Source: Polytrichum commune
Taxonomy: Eukaryota > Streptophyta > Polytrichopsida > Polytrichales > Polytrichaceae
Direction: 5' to 3'
NCBI GenBank assembly: GCA_950295325.1
Contig: OX485803.1
Span: 35,047,554 to 35,107,553 of the forward strand
Length of the DNA stretch: 60,000 nucleotides
Shown here: piece after piece, positions 54,521 to 60,000 of the stretch
Numbering within the stretch: the first letter of the stretch is position 1
Layout of the letters: each line of letters opens with the position of its first letter
Notes under the pieces: model-generated
The model's input: only the letters and a program-made list of their open reading frames with translations
What the model was told of the DNA's origin: nothing
Databases searched by the model: none
Program-made: the position numbers and the translations under genes

Positions 54521-57500
54521 ATAATTCAATAAGCAATCAAAATAACCTAAGTTGTAGTGTGAACAAGGTTTTAGGTTGTAGTTAACATGATTGCCACTAA
54601 TTGACATATTCATTGTAGAAAATTGTGCATTCACCTTGTAACAAACATGGGCTTTATTTGGAAGTGAGAGTCAATAGATCAAAATTTCACCATCCAATTA
54701 TCAATTTCATATTGATTTGCAGACACTCCATAGACACACTTCATATAATTCAAACATCACAAATTTAGACATTCTAAATCTCACATTATTTTGGAATTAA
54801 AATTCTAAAACTAATTCTAAGAGAACGTATTCAAAATTTTAAAAAATTAAATATGAAAAAAAACCCTAGATCCACATGTCTAAGACTAACTTTGGATTTA
54901 TCCTTAAGTCTAGAGATGATTGGATTCATTCTAAATTTTAACATTAACCTTTAATCAACAAGAACATGTGTAGAATTTGCTATAATTTACCTAGGTTTCC
55001 ACCGTAAGAAAGGAATCGGAGTTATTCAAATTTTTGTCTTTTCTTATCATCTAAAAAAAACCCAACCCATCGTATCCCGATCCAATTTGGTATTCATGTG
55101 CATGTACAAACTAAATGGGGGCAATAACCTAATTATCTAGGTTGAAAATCAGACCTGGATATAAATACCAATAAATGAAGTTTTATTAATTAATCTTCCA
55201 CTAGGCAACGTGAGAGCCAACATCGAAATCCAAAGGCCTCTCAAAATTTGTAAGAAGATCTAAGGGGCAGAAAGGGACCCCTACTTACTTTAATTCACAC
55301 TTTGAAACTAGTATTTAAGTAGTTATACATGTTTTGGTCAATTCCGGACTAAATCGTTGTCACACATCTCTTTTAATATCTTCACGATAGTTTTAAATGT
55401 CTACACACATCATGTTTATGGTTTTTTTTTAATGTGTAATCAACTACATAATGGCAACATGGCATGTGCAAATATCAACATTTGAAGTGCTAGTGTTCAC
55501 ATTTCAAAAAATTACTTGCTTCTTATTCCTTAACTCATCTAGAGTCCGGATCTACATAAATACCAGTTCAAACTAGTATTTCTAAAGGTAATTATGGACT
55601 TTTGGAGAGTCCACGTTATGCATGCGTTGTGTAATAATAAACAAATATATAGTACAAACACACAACTATATGGTCATAAATGCATAAATATAACCAATAG
55701 AAGCCATAGATGACGCACAATATTGAGGGGGTTTTGAGGGTGATATCCAACACCATTTTTCTTCGGAATTGACATGAATGTCCAGAACTACATAAGTACT
55801 AATTTGTCTTATTGTTTTCGCTACTACCGCCATCCAACCTATTTTAACAAAAAATGTCAAGTGTTCTTCTCATCACCATCATAAGCAATCCACCACCCCT
55901 TCTTTCACTAATCTATCAATTTCCCTAAAGGTTTCCTCGGGGGGTTCACTGGCGAAAAATCGTAGAACAACATGCGATAAAAAATAGGGTCTAATATATT
56001 CATTGTAGATAAATTTTGTAAAAAACTTAGATATAATATAGGGGGTTTTAAAATAATGAAAAAAGATTACATGTAAAATACCATCACACCTTTATTTTGA
56101 AAATACCATACCTTATAATCTTTTCTGCAAGGTAAATAGTCCCCCAATAAATAGGTCCTGAACGCACGTGTTTGCAAACTATAAGAGGGAGTGAACCCCC
56201 TGAGAAGGCTTCATAGACGACAACCACAACAAGATTGTTTTCCAATGTGCAATGACCAAGTGATTTGTTGGGTGGATCGGCATTCTTGGAAGTGAAAAGA
56301 AAGATCATCTAAGACTAGATAACGGGTATGATAGGTTTTGAAGAGATGGATGTGTTTGAAATGTGTGGTTTACGGTAAGAAACTTTGTGGGCATGGCATA
56401 ATTTTTTTTATGATGGAAGTTACATACCTATCACAATGGGGCCATAATCAACCTACATCTCATGTTCATAAATCAAATCAAATAAATAAATAGATAACAT
56501 TTTGCTTCACCTTTGAGGTGGTGATTTTTAATATATGTGATGTCAAATCTTGCATCACAAGAATTAGAAGACTATTGTGTCCTTTCAAAGGTGGACACCT
56601 TGAACGGGTGCCAATGACTGGGCATGTATCTATCTTTCCAACTTCAAGCCCTAGATCTCCACACGGTTGATTAACGATAACTAGTTCACCCGGATATCCC
56701 TACTATATTCAGGTGCACCTCAATGGAAGAGTGTATTAAAAAACCAAGTGCTAGAAAGGTCACCTAACTTAGCACTAATCTAACCTTCAACAACTCAATT
56801 TCAAATTTCTAGTGGGATCTCGGTTGAGGCCTTAAAATCCAATAACCCTCGTCCAACATTCGATTACACTCATTGTTCAAATATGAGGACTTCAATTTTC
56901 CGACTATTGGATCTTCTAAAATTTGTTGAAATGGAATGTTCTTCTTCTTAGATCCTCAAAGCCAACCTTTCCAGTCAAGTGACCGATCATGAAATTGCTA
57001 GGTAAATCAAGGTATGTGGGCCTTATGTGGTCACTCTTTCTAAATTTACGATTATGATTTAAGTGGCACATCTTGTAGTTAAGAATGGACACCAAAAGAC
57101 ACTTGTTACAATGAGATTGGAGTATGTGTTCAAAATATATTCTTTATTGAAGGTTCAATGGTTAACACAACTAGGAGGTCTATAAGATCACTTATAATCA
57201 AAAAATCTTTACTTTTTTCTTTTATAGCTTTTGCATGTCAAATTTTATTATAGTACTTGAAATGACAAATTTCACGGTTTGTGATTGCTAACTGAATGAG
57301 AAAAATCTTGATCCGGTCCAACATCTAAAACTGCATGGAAGTGTCCACAATAGGGCCACTTATCTCAGTGGAACTGGACTGAAGGGCCATTGACCATCAA
57401 GGGTGGTCTTAACGTCCTTGCTTGAATGTCACAAATTTGTAGTCAACAATGGGTTAAAGTACCCTCCACAAATGCTATGGGACATAATATTGCACGTTAA

Positions 57501-58128
57501 TTTAATTTATTTTAAAAGGTATTGAGCAATGATCTTATATTTGAAGGTGCATCTTGTTTATTGTGTGTTAGTTGGGAACTCTTAGGTCCCAACAAATAAT
57601 CTAGATATAGATATGCTAGGCCTTTCAACCTTGCAACTCCCAAGAAGTTCCCAAGCTCAATTTACACATTCCTTAGAGAAATCAACCAAACTCAGGATCA
57701 AATTCCGGTGAAGCTAAGAATAGGAGACATTTTTTTGACCATGTGCTTATTTAATAGAATATTCCATGAAAAAAGGAAGTCCAAAACATAATTCAACTAA
57801 TTTTTCTCTCTTTAGTTTAGGATAGTTCACTTTGCATTATGATCCTCCTATGTCAACATTCAAGGTCAATGGATTTTTTGCAAAGTTCATGCCCCTTCAT
57901 CTCTAATGCTCAGGGGTGTTTTTTTGACAATTGAAGGACTTAAGATGAAACTTTTATTGCTCAAATGTTGTTAACATTAAAAAAAATCAAAGTACTACAA
58001 ATCATTCAAATATCACACCATATAATTAAATTTTAACATCTTGACATATAGATCAAATTTGATTGCAAACATTGACAGGTGAATTTATAGCAACGTATGA
58101 TTTACTACAATTGTGTCCTAAAATTGGA
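54521..58128. other. Unannotated sequence
   Basis: About 3.6 kb without a recognised gene or bounded element. Open frames are under about 75 codons and unrecognised. Confidence 0.5.
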
Positions 58129-58140
58129 GGGGGGGGGGGG
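58129..58140. repeat. G12 tract
   Basis: An isolated run of 12 G in AT-rich DNA. Confidence 0.9.
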
Positions 58141-59159
58141 TTAGGTGTGCATCTCTCTTTGGTTTTGTATACATGGGTTGAATGTGTATTTATGGGCACC
58201 ATTACGTTTGGATTCTAGAATCTTTTGAAACCCTTGGATTATAAAGAACTGCGCTCTTACTTCTATTGAAATTTCCTTTTATCAATTGTGGATTACTTAT
58301 AAATTTTACCTCTTTTTCTTTCTCTAGCATGCTACATTATTTATTTGAACTAGAAACCCATGTCTGACACAAACTATAAATTTCTTAGAGGAATATAAAA
58401 TAGCACACAACAATGACAAAGTAGCGAGCACAAGCTATCACTACTTGGTGTTTTGTTTTGTTTTCCTTGAAGTACAATATCTACCTCTCAAGAATAAAAT
58501 GGACCCTTCATTAAACCCATGTGTTTCATTACCCCCCCCCCTCCTCCTTGGGGGCCTCAGTGTTAAATTAAAGTTATGAAGAACATGTTTCAAAGATGCA
58601 AATATGCAATTACTTGTAGAAATATGACTCAAAATTCTATGTATTGCATAGAATTGTATATTGGATTCTTTCATGTGCTTGATTGTATTTGCATGTTTAT
58701 TGCTCTTATTTCTTCAATAGAAAAACCCTCACTAGCAATATATATATATATATAGAAGTTTAATACTTTTTGGAACGAATATTAATAATTACTCTACACT
58801 CGATAGTGAACACAATTAGGAGGACCTATGTATCCAGTTCAACGAGCATAACTAAATTAGAGGAGGTCAGATTTTTAGTTTGATTTTTGCATATGTTTCA
58901 TCATGGATTTGCTAATGCAATACGAGTTTTATTGTGTGAATCTAAGTGGTAGAAGTCGGAAAACTTGAAAAACAAGCCAAAAAACAGTCACATACCTTAC
59001 ATGTGAAAGAGCTAGCTCAATGCATATTGTCTTGTGACTAGTCAGTCACTCACACATTACCTATGCAAGGCTCGACACTATTGGTACTTGGGAAATCTAA
59101 AGGCGTGGCACTTGTATAAGATACGAATACCCAAAACCAACACTATTTACCTCTGCCAT
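58141..59159. other. Unannotated sequence with C10 and TA microsatellite
   Basis: C10 lies at 58,532-58,541 and a TA microsatellite at about 58,737-58,755. No gene recognised. Confidence 0.5.
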
Positions 59160-59735
59160 ACATTTGGAGGCTTGAAACATATGAGAGTGGTACATAAATG
59201 TTGGTCTTAAGTTTATGTGTTGGTTTTGGGTATGCCTACCTCTGAGACTTGCTTGAGTTTTGAGACACTCCCTTGACATGCAATAGTGAAGAAATGTTGC
59301 ATAACATGGTCTTGTTGGGATGATGGAATGTTATGTCGCGTACGGCCTAGCAACGATTGTACATGCTTCGAGTGTATGACAATGGTACATAGTGTTGGTT
59401 CAAGTAACAAGTTAGTTTTGGATATGGTATACCTTTAGAGACCCACTTGAGCTTTGAGACGCTCACCCGGCGGATGTTGTTGACGCAAGTATGGAATGTT
59501 GCATTTGGCTTTACACCGACTGTACGGGCTTCAATTCTATGACAGTGGTACATAATGTTGTAGATTATGTGTTGGTTTTGGACATGAATTATCTTAGGGG
59601 CTTGGTTGAGCTTGGAGACGCTCGCCCGATGTGCACGAGCAACTCAAATGTTGCTTACGTACGAGACGGTGGGTGACGTTGGGATAAGTATAGAATGTTA
59701 TGTCGCATACGGCCCAACACCGACTCCGTACGGAT
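59160..59735. repeat. Diverged tandem repeat, three units of about 160-200 bp
   Basis: Each unit has 'gtggtacataatgttgg', 'gttggttttggayatg', 'ttgagctttgagacgctc', and 'tatggaatgttatgtcgcatacgg' followed by 'caacaccgactgtacgg'. Starts of the second phrase are at about 59,219, 59,411 and 59,572. Open frames across it on both strands are by-products. A similar 'gttggttttggatatatgtacc' at about 26,456 hints at a dispersed relative. Confidence 0.78.
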
Positions 59736-59829
59736 TGAGCCACTACTATGAAAATGTCTCCAAAAAAGGATGGGCGCCACTTTTAAGAATTGTTCATAAG
59801 GGGGGGAAGCCTAACGCCAATGGTTCAAT

Positions 59830-59858
59830 GTGCAAGATGCTTTGCAAGCATCTTGCAC
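59830..59858. repeat. Perfect 13-bp-arm hairpin
   Basis: GTGCAAGATGCTT (59,830-59,842) and AAGCATCTTGCAC (59,846-59,858) enclose a 3-base loop. No T-run follows and no gene context is evident. Confidence 0.85.
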
Positions 59859-60000
59859 GGATCGATAGCCATAGGGAAGACACACGAGCGTGCTTGTCAT
59901 CCATTGCCAACATGGTGTGGTGGTCACAAAGTCAATTGGTGGGGCACAAAAGGCACCGGTAGTATCATAGCATGGGCACTCCTTCCTTCCTCGTACTTTA

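Noticed and set aside
59606-59962. 118-codon open frame, plus strand
   Set aside because: Overlaps the tandem repeat and a perfect hairpin; no domain recognised.

Overview
This window looks like nuclear, repeat-dominated DNA from a land plant. It is visibly AT-rich and has no long open reading frames and no operon-like spacing. I found no bacterial signals, rRNA, confident tRNA or CRISPR array. Every coding trace I recognise is a decayed transposable-element protein: Ty1/copia, LINE, MULE-type SWIM-domain and Tc1/mariner. The non-autonomous elements (tRNA-derived SINE, Tourist-like, Stowaway-like and hAT elements) are typical of plant genomes. From memory, the LINE and SWIM/MULE proteins resemble families I associate with seed-free plants, but Stowaway and Tourist MITEs are classic in flowering plants, so I do not name a lineage. 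I see no intact host gene.

Layout. 1-6 kb: foldback DNA, a 375-bp SINE with a perfect 13-bp target duplication, a 394-bp Tourist-like MITE with TTA duplications, and a T25-G17 homopolymer junction. 5.3-8.8 kb: one copy of dispersed repeat R1, then three fragments of a SWIM-type MULE protein, two of them head to head. 10.8-12.1 kb: a foldback MITE and a 989-bp hAT element with a perfect 8-bp target duplication. 13-19 kb: mostly featureless, ending in two diverged tandem arrays. 19.2-21.7 kb: a 597-bp terminal-inverted-repeat element (second copy at 53.9 kb) and a rearranged 'GGGCCACTTCACAC' element (second copy at 50.0 kb). 24.5-29.6 kb: two LINE 3' fragments around a satellite whose units carry a variable poly-C tract.

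30-38 kb: a local duplication, a foldback element, and a minus-strand copia remnant. The copia remnant splits dispersed repeat R2, whose unsplit counterpart lies at 50.7-51.3 kb. A Stowaway MITE and a short LINE RT fragment follow. 40.9-45 kb: two more R1 copies, foldback elements and a Tc1/mariner transposase fragment. 47-51.3 kb: a candidate 1.55-kb terminal-inverted-repeat element, a GGTT-rich double inverted repeat, two MITEs, and unsplit R2. 51.4-53.8 kb: unassigned coding-like remnants. 54.5-60 kb: mostly featureless, ending in a diverged tandem array.

These parts do not form a pathway. They record successive insertions, nesting and decay. The least ordinary signals are the excess of poly-G/poly-C tracts over poly-A/T tracts, the paired TTGT-flanked elements, the satellite with a built-in C tract, and the several multi-copy foldback families within 60 kb. 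Similarity calls to protein families were made by eye and from memory, not by search.
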